Positions 38,108 through 47,203 of a stretch of 64,000 nucleotides of DNA are shown in pieces. Under the pieces are notes generated by a model that did no database searches, had not been told where the DNA came from, and saw only the letters and a list, made by a program, of their open reading frames with translations. This DNA comes from Paraburkholderia edwinii (GTDB lineage: Bacteria > Pseudomonadota > Gammaproteobacteria > Burkholderiales > Burkholderiaceae). The stretch is taken from the NCBI RefSeq assembly GCF_019428685.1, contig NZ_CP080095.1, positions 4,862,882 through 4,926,881 on the forward strand, written 5' to 3'. Each line of letters starts with the position of its first letter. Position 1 is the stretch's first letter. A program made the position numbers and the translations under genes.

Positions 38108-39892
38108 ATGCTGCCTGCACACAAACACATTCTCGAAACCCTGCTCGCCGACACCGTGAAGCAGATCGCGACGGCCAATGAAGGCGCCACCGAAGCCGCT
38201 TTCGTCGCGCCGGCGATCATTCTTGAGCGACCGAAGGTCGCCGCACACGGCGACATCGCATGCAATGTCGCGATGCAGCTGGCCAAACCGCTGCGCGCGA
38301 ATCCGCGTCAGCTCGCGCAGCAGATCGTCGATGCGGTGCTCGCGCATCCGCGGGCAAAAGGCCTCGTCGATGCCGCTGAAGTCGCGGGCCCGGGCTTTAT
38401 CAATCTGCGTATCGCCGCGGCCGCGAAGCAGGCCGTCGTGCGCGAGGTGTTCGCCCAGAAAGACGCGTTCGGCCGTTCGCAGCGCGAAGCAGGCAAGCGC
38501 GTGCTCGTTGAATTCGTGTCAGCGAACCCGACCGGCCCGCTGCACGTCGGCCACGGCCGCCAGGCCGCGCTCGGCGACGCGCTGTCGAACGTGCTCGAGT
38601 CGCAGGGCTTCAATGTGCATCGCGAGTTCTATTACAACGACGCGGGCGTGCAGATCAATACCCTCGCACTTTCGACGCAAGCCCGTGCGCGCGGTCTGAA
38701 GCCCGGCGACGCGGGCTGGCTCGAGGACTCGTACGCCGGCGACTACATCGCCGACATCGCGCGCGACTACCTGAACGGCGAGACCGTGTCGGCGCGCGAC
38801 GGCGAACCGGTCAAAGGCGCGGGCGATATCGAAGACCTCGATGCGATCCGCCGCTTCGCGGTCGCGTATCTGCGTCACGAACAGGACATGGACCTGCAGG
38901 CGTTCGGCGTCGCGTTCGACCAGTACTACCTCGAATCGTCGCTGTACACGGAAGGGCGCGTCGAACAGACCGTCAACGCGCTCGTCGCCGCCGGCAAGAC
39001 CTTCGAGGAAGACGGCGCGCTGTGGCTGCGCACCACCGACGAAGGCGACGACAAAGACCGCGTGATGCGCAAGAAAGACGGCACGTACACGTACTTCGTG
39101 CCCGACGTCGCCTACCACGTCGCCAAGTGGCAACGCGGCTTCACGAAGGTGATCAACGTCCAGGGCTCGGACCACCACGGCACGATCGCGCGCGTACGCG
39201 CCGGCCTGCAGGGTCTCGGCATCGGCATTCCGAAGGGCTACCCCGACTACGTGCTGCACAAGATGGTCACCGTGGTGCGCGACGGCGTCGAAGTGAAAAT
39301 CTCGAAGCGCGCGGGCAGCTACGTGACCGTGCGCGACCTGATCGAGTGGTCGGGCGGCGCCACGCCGGGCCAGGAAGCCGCGCCGGACCTGATCGACGAA
39401 GAAACGATTCGCCGCGGCCGCGATGCAGTGCGCTTCTTCCTGATCTCGCGCAAGGCCGACACCCAGTTCGTGTTCGACATCGACCTCGCCCTCAAGCAGA
39501 ACGACGAGAATCCCGTGTACTACGTGCAATACGCGCATGCGCGGATCTGCTCGGTGCTCAACGAATGGAAGTCGCGCTTCATCACCGACGAAGCGCTGCT
39601 GCCGACGGTCGATCTCGCGCCGCTCTCGAGCGAACGCGCGATGGCGCTGCTGCAAAAGATCGCGGAGTTCCCCGACATGCTCACGCAAGCGGCCGCCGAA
39701 CTCGCGCCGCACACGGTCGCGTTTTATCTGCGCGACCTCGCGGGTGAATTTCACTCGTTCTACAATGCCGAGCGCGTTCTGGTCGACGACGAAGCGGCTC
39801 GCAACGCGCGCATCGCACTGCTCGCGGCCACGCGCCAGGTGCTGGCGAACGGGCTCGCGATCATCGGCGTATCGGCTCCGGTCAAGATGTAA
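38108..39892 (+). CDS. argS: Arginyl-tRNA synthetase
   Basis: 594 residues, close to the family norm. The class I HIGH-type motif is [12 protein letters not shown] after NPTGPLH, and the KMSKS-like motif is KISKRAG in [10 protein letters not shown]. The C-terminal DALR anticodon-binding domain is present ([13 protein letters not shown]). It charges tRNA-Arg. The next gene downstream (SPOR protein) has its own -10 element. Confidence 0.96.
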   Translation: MLPAHKHILETLLADTVKQIATANEGATEAAFVAPAIILERPKVAAHGDIACNVAMQLAKPLRANPRQLAQQIVDAVLAHPRAKGLVDAAEVAGPGFINLRIAAAAKQAVVREVFAQKDAFGRSQREAGKRVLVEFVSANPTGPLHVGHGRQAALGDALSNVLESQGFNVHREFYYNDAGVQINTLALSTQARARGLKPGDAGWLEDSYAGDYIADIARDYLNGETVSARDGEPVKGAGDIEDLDAIRRFAVAYLRHEQDMDLQAFGVAFDQYYLESSLYTEGRVEQTVNALVAAGKTFEEDGALWLRTTDEGDDKDRVMRKKDGTYTYFVPDVAYHVAKWQRGFTKVINVQGSDHHGTIARVRAGLQGLGIGIPKGYPDYVLHKMVTVVRDGVEVKISKRAGSYVTVRDLIEWSGGATPGQEAAPDLIDEETIRRGRDAVRFFLISRKADTQFVFDIDLALKQNDENPVYYVQYAHARICSVLNEWKSRFITDEALLPTVDLAPLSSERAMALLQKIAEFPDMLTQAAAELAPHTVAFYLRDLAGEFHSFYNAERVLVDDEAARNARIALLAATRQVLANGLAIIGVSAPVKM

Positions 39893-40036
39893 ATTCGACT
39901 CGCCCGCGCAGGCCGCTTATGCGACCATAACGCGCGACCGCGCCGTGACCGCTACTGGGCGGCGGGCGATGGCGGCAGCAATGTCAGTAATGGCAGCAGC
40001 GGCACGCCTCGCCGCTGACCTCGCCGCCGCCGTCGC

Positions 40037-40042
40037 TATAAT
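40037..40042 (+). promoter_or_regulatory. -10 element of the SPOR-domain gene
   Basis: A perfect TATAAT lies 42 bases before the ATG at 40084. A matching -35 was not clearly seen. Confidence 0.5.
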
Positions 40043-40083
40043 CGACGGTCATTCAAGTTTTCCTTTTGCAGGTGATTCAGACA

Positions 40084-40845
40084 ATGGCAAAGCCACGCCG
40101 CACAACGAAGCAGTCGAAGCAATCCGGGGGAACGTTTCTCGGCATCGTGCTGGGCCTGATCGTCGGTCTGGCGATCGCCGTGGTGGTCGCGCTCTACATC
40201 ACGCGCGCGCCGACGCCGTTCGTCGCGAAGGTGGCGCCGCCCGCCGCGTCCGATGCCGGCGCGAGCCAGCCGCAATACGATCCGAACCGGCCGCTGCAGG
40301 GCAAGAGCCCGGGCCAGCCGGTGCCGCAGGCCGCGCAGCCGACGCCACCGAATACGGCGCCGGGTCAGACCAACAATCAGACGCAATCGTCGGGCATCCT
40401 CGAAGAACCGCAGATCGTCGAAGTGCCGCCCGGCCCTGGCGGCGCATCGGCCGCGACGCCGGGCGCCGGCTCGTCGGCGGCCGCGGTGGCGGGCGTGAAG
40501 AAGCCTGCGAGCAGCGCGCCGAATGCGACGCCGGGCGCCACCGTCGCGAATGTTCCGCCGCCGGCCAAGCCCGGCGCATCGGCGGCGCCGTCCGCGGCCG
40601 ACGCGAACACCGGTTATCTGCTGCAGGTTGGCGCGTATAAGACCGCTGCGGACGCCGAACAGCAGCGCGCGCGGCTCGCGTTCCAGGGTTTCGAATCGAA
40701 AGTGACGCAGCGCGATGCGGGCGGTATCACGTACTATCGCGTACGGATCGGGCCGTTCGCCAAGTTCGAGGACATGAACAGCACGCGTCAGCGCCTCTCG
40801 GACGCGGGCATCGACACTGCCGTGATCCGCTTTACCAAGCAATAA
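40084..40845 (+). CDS. SPOR-domain (FtsN-like) membrane protein
   Basis: 253 residues from ATG 40084. A basic N-terminus (KPRRTTKQSKQSGG) precedes one transmembrane helix (FLGIVLGLIVGLAIAVVVALYI), a long Pro/Ala-rich periplasmic linker, and a C-terminal SPOR domain (GYLLQVGAYKTAADAEQQRARLAF ... YRVRIGPF) that binds denuded glycan at the division site. The layout resembles FtsN, but the catalytic-independent role in division is inferred. It sits between argS and dsbA. Confidence 0.85.
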   Translation: MAKPRRTTKQSKQSGGTFLGIVLGLIVGLAIAVVVALYITRAPTPFVAKVAPPAASDAGASQPQYDPNRPLQGKSPGQPVPQAAQPTPPNTAPGQTNNQTQSSGILEEPQIVEVPPGPGGASAATPGAGSSAAAVAGVKKPASSAPNATPGATVANVPPPAKPGASAAPSAADANTGYLLQVGAYKTAADAEQQRARLAFQGFESKVTQRDAGGITYYRVRIGPFAKFEDMNSTRQRLSDAGIDTAVIRFTKQ

Positions 40846-41067
40846 ACCCGCAGTAACCCGCCGTAACCGCAGTACCACGCTGTATCCCGCTTTATCGCCT
40901 ATTCGGTGCGCGCCGTTTGAACTTGCCAGAACCCGCTTGAACCTTCGGCGCGCACCCACAGTCTCATGCACGGCGAAAGCCTGCCGTCCGTCGCAGCGCT
41001 CACGGTGACAGGCCCATGACGCCTCCGTTCAACCGTCACCGCTACTTCCCGATTGGGATCACAAGAC

Positions 41068-41706
41068 ATGAAAAAGCTGCTTAGCCTTCTTTGCCTCTCG
41101 TTCGGTCTGATCGCCGGCGCCGCCAGCGCCAGTCCCTCCGCGCCGGTCTCCGGCAAGGACTACACCGTGTTGTCGTCGCCGCAGCCGGTCGAAGTGCCGG
41201 CCGGCAAGATCGAAGTGATCGAATTCATGTGGTACGGCTGCCCGCACTGCAACGAGTTCGACCCGTACCTCGAAGCCTGGATCAAGAAGCAGGGCCCGGA
41301 CGTCGTGTTCAAGCGCGTGCCGGTTGCCTTCCGCGACGACTTCATCCCGCATTCGAAGATGTACCACGCGGTCGACGCGCTGGGCCTCGCGCAGGAACTG
41401 ACGCCGAAGATCTTCCACGAGATCCACGTCAACAAGGACTACCTGCTGACGCCGGAAGATCAGGCGAAATTCCTCGCGAAGAACGGCGTCGATCCGAAGA
41501 AGTACATGGACGCGTACAACTCGTTCTCGACGCAAACGGCGCTGCAGCGCGACAAGAAGCTGCTCGACGACTACAAGATCGATGGCGTGCCGACGCTCGC
41601 GATCCAGGGCAAGTATGAAACGGGCCCGGCTCAGACGGACAGCCTGCCCGGCACGATCCAGGTGCTCGACTACCTCGTCGGCCAGGTTCGCGCGAAGAAG
41701 ATGTAA
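41068..41706 (+). CDS. dsbA: Thiol:disulfide interchange protein DsbA
   Basis: 212 residues from ATG 41068. The signal peptide ends near GAASAS. The active site is CPHC in MWYGCPHCNEFDPYLE, with the cis-Pro in GVPTLAIQGKY. It introduces disulfide bonds into periplasmic proteins; T3SS secretins and many envelope proteins are typical clients. Confidence 0.93.
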   Translation: MKKLLSLLCLSFGLIAGAASASPSAPVSGKDYTVLSSPQPVEVPAGKIEVIEFMWYGCPHCNEFDPYLEAWIKKQGPDVVFKRVPVAFRDDFIPHSKMYHAVDALGLAQELTPKIFHEIHVNKDYLLTPEDQAKFLAKNGVDPKKYMDAYNSFSTQTALQRDKKLLDDYKIDGVPTLAIQGKYETGPAQTDSLPGTIQVLDYLVGQVRAKKM

Positions 41707-41739
41707 TCATCCGGGGGCTATCCTCGGAGGCGCCGGTTT

Positions 41740-42513
41740 ATGGGCACACCACAAAAGGTCTTCATTACCGGCGCATCGAGCGGCATCGGCCTCGCGCTCG
41801 CCGCCGAATACGTGCGGCGCGGCGCGATTCTCGGCCTCGTCGCGAGGCGCCGGGACGCGTTAGCGCGTTTCCGCGACGCCCATCCCCAGCATCCCATCCT
41901 GATCTACGCCGCCGACGTCCGCGATGCAGATGCGCTCGCGAACGCCACGCAAGACTTCTTCGCGAAGCATGGCTGCCCCGATATCGTGATCGCGAATGCC
42001 GGCGTGAGCCGCGGCACGATCACCGGTCTTGGCGACCTGCAGGCGTTCCGCGACGTGATGGACACCAACTACTACGGCATGGTCGCCACCTTCGAGCCGT
42101 TCGCGGCCGAAATGGCGGCGGCGCGCAAAGGCACGCTCGTCGGCATCTCGAGCGTCGCGGGCGTGCGCGGCCTGCCCGGCTCGGGCGCATATAGCGCATC
42201 GAAGGCGGCGGCGCGCACGTATCTCGAGTCGCTGCGCGTCGAGATGCGGCCGCGCGGCGTCTCGGTCGTGACGATCGCGCCTGGCTTTATCCGCACGCCG
42301 ATGACGGCGCGCAACCCGTACCCGATGCCGTTTCTGATGGACGTCGAGCGGTTCGCGCATGCCGCCGCTCGTGCGATCGAGCAGAAGAAGCGCTACGTGG
42401 TGTTGCCATGGCAGATGCGCTTCGTCGCGATGATGTTGCATGCGGTGCCGCGCTGGCTTTACGATGCGGCGATGAAGAAGGCGCCGCACAAGCCGCGCTC
42501 CAAGGGCGATTAA
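41740..42513 (+). CDS. SDR-family oxidoreductase
   Basis: 257 residues. Rossmann glycine motif TGASSGIG, the NAG motif in IANAGVSRG, the catalytic Ser region VGISSVAG, and YSASK (catalytic Tyr/Lys). It uses NAD(P)H; the substrate is unknown. A hydrophobic C-terminal stretch (MRFVAMMLHAVPRWLYDAAM) may give a membrane contact. Confidence 0.87.
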   Translation: MGTPQKVFITGASSGIGLALAAEYVRRGAILGLVARRRDALARFRDAHPQHPILIYAADVRDADALANATQDFFAKHGCPDIVIANAGVSRGTITGLGDLQAFRDVMDTNYYGMVATFEPFAAEMAAARKGTLVGISSVAGVRGLPGSGAYSASKAAARTYLESLRVEMRPRGVSVVTIAPGFIRTPMTARNPYPMPFLMDVERFAHAAARAIEQKKRYVVLPWQMRFVAMMLHAVPRWLYDAAMKKAPHKPRSKGD

Positions 42514-42551
42514 CGGGACACCGCACCTCTCCACCATCGACGGAACCGGCC

Positions 42552-43403
42552 ATGAGCGAGCACATAGTCGATGCAGCCGGAAACAGGCACACCACGGCGG
42601 GCGACGAGGCTCGCATCGTCTCGCTTGTGCCGAGCATCACCGAACTGCTGTTCGCGCTCGGCCTCGATCAACAGATTGTCGGCCGCACCGGCTTTTGCGT
42701 GCACCCACGCGAACGCGTGCGCGCGGTGCCCAAAGTGGGCGGCACGAAGTCCGTGCGCATCGACGCCGTGCGCGCGCTGAAGCCGACGCATGCGATCGTC
42801 AATATCGACGAAAACGAACGAACGACCGTCGACGAATTGCGCGCGTTCGTGCCGCATATTGTCGTCACCCATCCGCTCGTGCCTGAAGACAATCGCGCCT
42901 TGTTCGCACTGCTCGGCGCGATCTTCGACCGGCAACAAGCCGCTCAACGCCTCACCGAAGCGTTGAACACGCAACTCGAAGCAGCCCAGGCACACCACTG
43001 GCCGCCGCAACGCGTGCTGTACGTGATCTGGCGCGACCCATGGATGACGGTTGCGCGCGACACCTACATTTCCGCGATGCTGCGTCTCGTGAACTGGCAC
43101 ACGCTGCCGGCCGTCGATGGCGGTGCCGCCGGCGCGCAGCGTTATCCGGCCTTCGACCTCAGCGTGCCGTGGCTCGACGGCATCGACCGCATCCTGCTCT
43201 CGACCGAGCCCTACCGCTTCACACAATCGCATTGCGACGCACTCGCGCAAGCGCTTCAGGCTGTCGGCAAAAGCACGGGCAAACTCACACGCAAACACGC
43301 CGGCAAGCGCATCGAACTGATCGATGGCGAGCAGGTATCGTGGTACGGCTCGCGCGCGATTGAAGGCATTGGCTACCTGCGGCGCTATGCTTCGCGGCAC
43401 TAA
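42552..43403 (+). CDS. BtuF-like metal/cobalamin receptor without signal peptide
   Basis: 283 residues from ATG 42552. The helical-backbone receptor fold begins directly (ARIVSLVPSITELLFALGLDQQIVGRTGFC) and continues with KPTHAIVNIDENERTTVDEL and VLYVIWRDPWMTVA. It resembles BtuF-type ABC binding proteins, but no Sec, Tat or lipoprotein signal precedes the fold and no permease gene is adjacent, so the location may be cytoplasmic. The ligand is unknown. Confidence 0.72.
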   Translation: MSEHIVDAAGNRHTTAGDEARIVSLVPSITELLFALGLDQQIVGRTGFCVHPRERVRAVPKVGGTKSVRIDAVRALKPTHAIVNIDENERTTVDELRAFVPHIVVTHPLVPEDNRALFALLGAIFDRQQAAQRLTEALNTQLEAAQAHHWPPQRVLYVIWRDPWMTVARDTYISAMLRLVNWHTLPAVDGGAAGAQRYPAFDLSVPWLDGIDRILLSTEPYRFTQSHCDALAQALQAVGKSTGKLTRKHAGKRIELIDGEQVSWYGSRAIEGIGYLRRYASRH

Positions 43404-43570
43404 AGCGCGCGCCATGCGACGATATCGGAATGCCGACCCGCACCGACTCGCACCCACTCACGCGCACCCGTGCCCGAGCGCGTGGTTGTCGCTGCAACGA
43501 CCGTTCGATAAGCTTGCGCGATCCGCATCCGCGCGGCTTTCGCCGCTCAACTTCATCGAAGCGCGCGATA

Positions 43571-43620
43571 CCTACATGAGCCTACATAAGCCTGCATAAG
43601 CCCACATAAGCACCCATAAG
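43571..43620. repeat. Five tandem 10-bp repeats upstream of the dipeptide-binding gene
   Basis: CCTACATGAG, CCTACATAAG, CCTGCATAAG, CCCACATAAG and CACCCATAAG follow without gaps. The array ends 36 bases before the ATG at 43657, so it would lie in or near the 5' leader. Confidence 0.8.
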
Positions 43621-43656
43621 CCGCGTTACCAGATTACGACCGTTCCGGGAGATGTC

Positions 43657-45273
43657 ATGCGCTTTACGCCGTCCGCTGCCTCTGCTGCCGCCGCTGTTGC
43701 CCTATCCGCCGCCGTGCTGTTCGCCACGCCCACGCTCGCGTTCGCGAAGCCGCTGACCGTCTGCACCGAGGCAAGCCCTGACGGCTTCGACGTCGTCCAG
43801 TTCAACTCGCTGGTCACGACCAATGCCTCGGCCGACGTGATCTTCAACACGCTTGTCGGGTTTGACGAAGCGTCGAGGAAAGTCGTGCCGAGCCTCGCCG
43901 ACAAATGGGAGATCAGCGCCGACGGACTCACGTACACGTTCCATCTGCGTCCGAACGTGCAGTTCCAGACCACCGGCTACTTCAAGCCGACGCGCCCGCT
44001 CGATGCCGACGACGTCGTCTTCACCTTCAGCCGCATGCTCGACGACAGCAACCCGTGGCACAAAGTGGCAGGCGCAAACGGCTTTCCGCATGCGCAATCG
44101 ATGGGTCTCCCGAAGCTCGTCAAGTCGATCGCGAAAGTTGATAACCAGACGGTTAAGATCGAGCTGACCGAACCCGACGCCCCGTTCCTGGCGGTGCTGT
44201 CAATGGGCTTCGCTTCGATCTATTCGGCCGAATACGCGGACCAGCTGCTCAAGGCCGGCAAGCAGACCGACCTCAACGCGAAGCCGATCGGCACCGGCCC
44301 CTTCATGCTGAAGAGCTACACGAAGGATGCGGTGATCCGCTACGACGTCAATCCGAACTACTGGGGGCCGAAGCCGAAGGTCGACCGTCTGATCTACGCG
44401 ATCACGCCGGACGCCGCTGTACGCGCGCAGAAGGTCAAGGCAGGCGAATGCCAGATTGCGCTGTCGCCGAAGCCGGAGGACATTGCCGCCGCGAAAACCG
44501 ACAAGTCGCTGAAGGTCGTGCAGACGCCGGCCTTCATGACCGCCTTCGTTGCGCTGAACACGGAGAAGAAGCCGCTCGATAACCAGAAGGTGCGCGCGGC
44601 GCTGAACATGGCATTCGATCGCGCGACCTACCTGAAGGTGGTGTTCAACGATACCGCGATGCCGGCGGTCAATCCGTATCCGCCGAACACATGGAGCTAC
44701 GACAAGGCCGTGAAGCCGTGGCCCTATGACATCGCGAAGGCAAAGAAACTGCTTGCCGACGCAGGCTATCCGAACGGCTTTTCGACAACAATCTGGACAC
44801 GCCCGACGGGCAGTTCGCTGAATCCGAACCCGAAGGCCGGCGCGGAACTGTTGCAAGCGGACTTTGCGAAGATCGGTGTGAAGGCCGACGTGCGGGTGAT
44901 CGAATGGGGTGAACTGATTCGCGATGCGAAGCAGGGCCACCATGACTCGCTATTCATGGGCTGGGCCGGCGACAACGGCGACCCCGACGACTATCTGACG
45001 CCGCTTTTCAGTTGCAATGGCGTGAAGTCGGGCATCAATTTCTCGCGCTTCTGCGACCCGGACCTCGACAAACTGATCGATCAGGGCAAGCGCACGTCCG
45101 ACCAGGCGAAGCGCACGAAGGCGTATGAAGCGGCGCAGCAGATCATTCACGATGCGGCGCTGTGGATTCCGCTCGGCTACCCCACTGCCACGGTGATTAC
45201 CACGAAGAACGTGAGCGGCTATCAGGTGAGCGCATTTGGGCGGCAGAACTTTACGGGAGTGAATGTGCAGTAA
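43657..45273 (+). CDS. dppA: ABC transporter substrate-binding protein, dipeptide-type
   Basis: 538 residues. The signal peptide ends near TLAFAKP. SBP family 5 features: LTVCTEASPDGFDVVQF, then FNTLVGFDEASRKVVPSLADKWEISADGLTYTF read in pieces, and NPNYWGPKPKVDRL. It closely resembles DppA, which delivers dipeptides (and heme in some species) to the Dpp permease. No permease genes lie next to it; a strong terminator follows, so it is expressed alone. Confidence 0.88.
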   Translation: MRFTPSAASAAAAVALSAAVLFATPTLAFAKPLTVCTEASPDGFDVVQFNSLVTTNASADVIFNTLVGFDEASRKVVPSLADKWEISADGLTYTFHLRPNVQFQTTGYFKPTRPLDADDVVFTFSRMLDDSNPWHKVAGANGFPHAQSMGLPKLVKSIAKVDNQTVKIELTEPDAPFLAVLSMGFASIYSAEYADQLLKAGKQTDLNAKPIGTGPFMLKSYTKDAVIRYDVNPNYWGPKPKVDRLIYAITPDAAVRAQKVKAGECQIALSPKPEDIAAAKTDKSLKVVQTPAFMTAFVALNTEKKPLDNQKVRAALNMAFDRATYLKVVFNDTAMPAVNPYPPNTWSYDKAVKPWPYDIAKAKKLLADAGYPNGFSTTIWTRPTGSSLNPNPKAGAELLQADFAKIGVKADVRVIEWGELIRDAKQGHHDSLFMGWAGDNGDPDDYLTPLFSCNGVKSGINFSRFCDPDLDKLIDQGKRTSDQAKRTKAYEAAQQIIHDAALWIPLGYPTATVITTKNVSGYQVSAFGRQNFTGVNVQ

Positions 45274-45304
45274 CGTATTAACGCATCGTGCAGCGATAAA
45301 ACGC

Positions 45305-45339
45305 AGGCCCGCATTTTAGAAATGCGGGCCTCTTTTTTT
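45305..45339 (+). terminator. Rho-independent terminator after the dipeptide-binding gene
   Basis: A 12-bp stem (AGGCCCGCATTT / AAATGCGGGCCT) with a TAG loop is followed by C and seven T. Confidence 0.95.
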
Positions 45340-45544
45340 GCATCGCCTCTCTACAGGACTGTTTGTAAAAAGCCATCTGCAAATACGTGTGCGATCCCGC
45401 AGCACTACGTATGTAGTGCCCTTGTGCACGCCTCCGACCCTAGACTTTGCATGCGGAATCGACGGCGCGCGCCTCTGCGTCCCGGCGGATCCTGCACACC
45501 ATAAGTTCTTTATTCAACGCTTTGTCCTGTTAGAGGATTCGCAC

Positions 45545-46603
45545 ATGCAAGCCACGCTCGATAACCGTCAGTATGAGACTTTCAATAATTCATGGCATAC
45601 CGTTAGTCGGGAGAACCGCAACCGTTCTTCATTCAATTCTCCGAATTCGTTTAGCTCGCTCAGTTCGGGGTTTGGAGCGACTCCGATGCGCACGATGAAT
45701 CCGATTGTCGCGCCGCGCACACTCATTCAGACGGCCGTTTATCCGCAGATGTCGCGCAACACGGGTTCGTCGTATAACCCGTTCGGATCTTCCGCACAAC
45801 TGGCTGGCCAAGGCTTGAGCAGGATGCCACCTGGATCGATCACGAACTATTCGCGAGAAGTCGTGAGAACGCCGGATGGCGGCAAGATATCGAAGACATC
45901 GATCACCCAGGTCCGTCCGCCCGTCAATCAGTACAACCCGCGCCCGGAGCCGAACCGTTGCGATCCGAACCGCTACGATCCGAAACGCTGCGATACGAAC
46001 CGCCCCGATCCGAACCGCTGCGATACGAATCGCCGCGGCTACGACGATCGTTGCTGGGAAAATACGTCCAACCGCGCGCCGCATGAAAACATGAACGTGA
46101 CGGCTCAAGGTGACGATCTGAAGGTCAAGATGGGTAACAACACGACCCTCGAAACCAAAAAGTCCGACTCCGACCTCTTTCTCAATACGCAGGTCGGCAA
46201 CGACAAGATCTCGATTTCGTCGACCGGCGATCCGCATTTCAAGGCGACGGTCAATGGTAAAGAGGTCCTGAAGGGCGATTACAAGGACGACCTCGGCATC
46301 AATATCAATGGCACGAAGTATCTGATGAGCCCTGAGGTGTCAAAGACCAACAACGGCCCCGCGCCGTATTTGAGCTCCACATACGTTCAGCAGCGCGACG
46401 GCAGCATGTACAAGCTCGATCACCTCAGTCAGACCGACAAGACGTCGAAGCCGACGTACAGCGAAATCACCGATCCCAAGGAAAAAGCCGCGGCGAAAGC
46501 GAAGATGGACAGCGCGCACACGCTGACGTACGACAACAACGGCGGCTTTGTTGATTCGGAAACCCACAAGAAGGCCACCAACGAAGATATCAACAAGCAT
46601 TGA
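45545..46603 (+). CDS. Candidate T3SS effector with GDPH autocleavage-like (DUF1521/MIIA-type) domain
   Basis: 352 residues from ATG 45545, which has AGAGGA about 9 bases upstream; a longer frame from 45338 crosses the promoter region. The N-terminus is Ser/Asn-rich with no Sec signal (QATLDNRQYETFNNS), typical of T3SS substrates. Residues 136-165 are six pentapeptide repeats of the form (P/T)(N/K)R(C/Y/P)D. Residues about 215-260 contain GDPH (228-231) followed by FKATVNGKEV and, further on, NINGTKYLMSPE. This pattern resembles the metal-ion-inducible autocleavage (MIIA/DUF1521) domain of the rhizobial effectors NopE1/NopE2, cut between Asp and Pro. It is convergent with the T3SS operon. The effector role is inferred. 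Confidence 0.55.
   Translation: MQATLDNRQYETFNNSWHTVSRENRNRSSFNSPNSFSSLSSGFGATPMRTMNPIVAPRTLIQTAVYPQMSRNTGSSYNPFGSSAQLAGQGLSRMPPGSITNYSREVVRTPDGGKISKTSITQVRPPVNQYNPRPEPNRCDPNRYDPKRCDTNRPDPNRCDTNRRGYDDRCWENTSNRAPHENMNVTAQGDDLKVKMGNNTTLETKKSDSDLFLNTQVGNDKISISSTGDPHFKATVNGKEVLKGDYKDDLGININGTKYLMSPEVSKTNNGPAPYLSSTYVQQRDGSMYKLDHLSQTDKTSKPTYSEITDPKEKAAAKAKMDSAHTLTYDNNGGFVDSETHKKATNEDINKH
45950..46039 (+). repeat. Six 15-bp coding repeats (pentapeptide repeats)
   Basis: Units such as CCGAACCGTTGCGAT encode PNRCD, PNRYD, PKRCD, TNRPD, PNRCD and TNRRG in phase. Three copies carry Cys at the same position, spaced 10 or 15 residues apart. Confidence 0.85.
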
Positions 46604-46668
46604 TCGAAGTGCGGCAACTTAGGCTGTGAGGGATGCCCGCATCCTTTGCGGATCCAACGTTACCGCAT

Positions 46669-46698
46669 GCCGGACGGAGCGCACGCTCGCCGTCCGGC
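46669..46698. other. Strong hairpin between the convergent effector gene and sctO
   Basis: GCCGGACGG and CCGTCCGGC form a perfect 9-bp stem with partial pairing continuing inward. There is no T run on either side. It lies 66 bases after the effector stop and 78 bases before the sctO stop, where it could protect 3' ends or slow converging transcription. Confidence 0.6.
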
Positions 46699-46776
46699 GA
46701 TCACCGGATGAGGTATCCCCTTCGTGCGGAAGACAGGCGATACGGTACGCTGAAACGATGCGCCGCGCGGTATCGA

Positions 46777-47193
46777 TCACTCGCGGTCTTTCAACGCCGC
46801 CTTGAAGCGCCGCGCACGCTCAACCGCATCATCGCGCCCGATCGTTTCCCGCTGCAATTGCGCCGACGCCTTCGCCACGCCATCGGCCGCAACCGATTGC
46901 TCGCGTATCGCAAGCGCAAGTGCGCGATGCAGCTCCGGCGTGCGGCCGTCATGCAAGCGCAACGCTTCACGCCACAGTCGCCCCGCACGTTTGTCATGGC
47001 CGCACGATTGCAGGATCGATGCGCGTTGTGCGTCATGGCTTTTTATTGCTTCGCGGCGCTGCTCGATCCGCGCATTGGCCTGATGCAATACCTCGCGTGC
47101 CGCATTGAGTGTGCGCCGCCTGCGTTCAACGCGCAGCCCACGCACACGCGCCAGCAAGCGCCATAGCTCGGCATTCCGCTTCGCATCGCTCAT
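46777..47193 (-). CDS. sctO: T3SS stalk protein SctO (FliJ/YscO-like)
   Basis: 138 residues, almost entirely Arg/Ala/Glu-rich helix forming a probable antiparallel coiled coil, with no other motif. Its position right after the ATPase gene and its length fit SctO, which inserts into the SctN hexamer ring and contacts SctV. The assignment rests on position and coiled-coil composition. It is the last gene of the operon, ten bases after sctN. Confidence 0.7.
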   Translation of the reverse strand: MSDAKRNAELWRLLARVRGLRVERRRRTLNAAREVLHQANARIEQRREAIKSHDAQRASILQSCGHDKRAGRLWREALRLHDGRTPELHRALALAIREQSVAADGVAKASAQLQRETIGRDDAVERARRFKAALKDRE

Positions 47194-47203
47194 CGAGCAT
47201 CAC

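Noticed and set aside
38519..39754. 411-codon open frame antisense to argS
   Set aside because: Same codon-bias shadow; argS has full catalytic motifs on the other strand.
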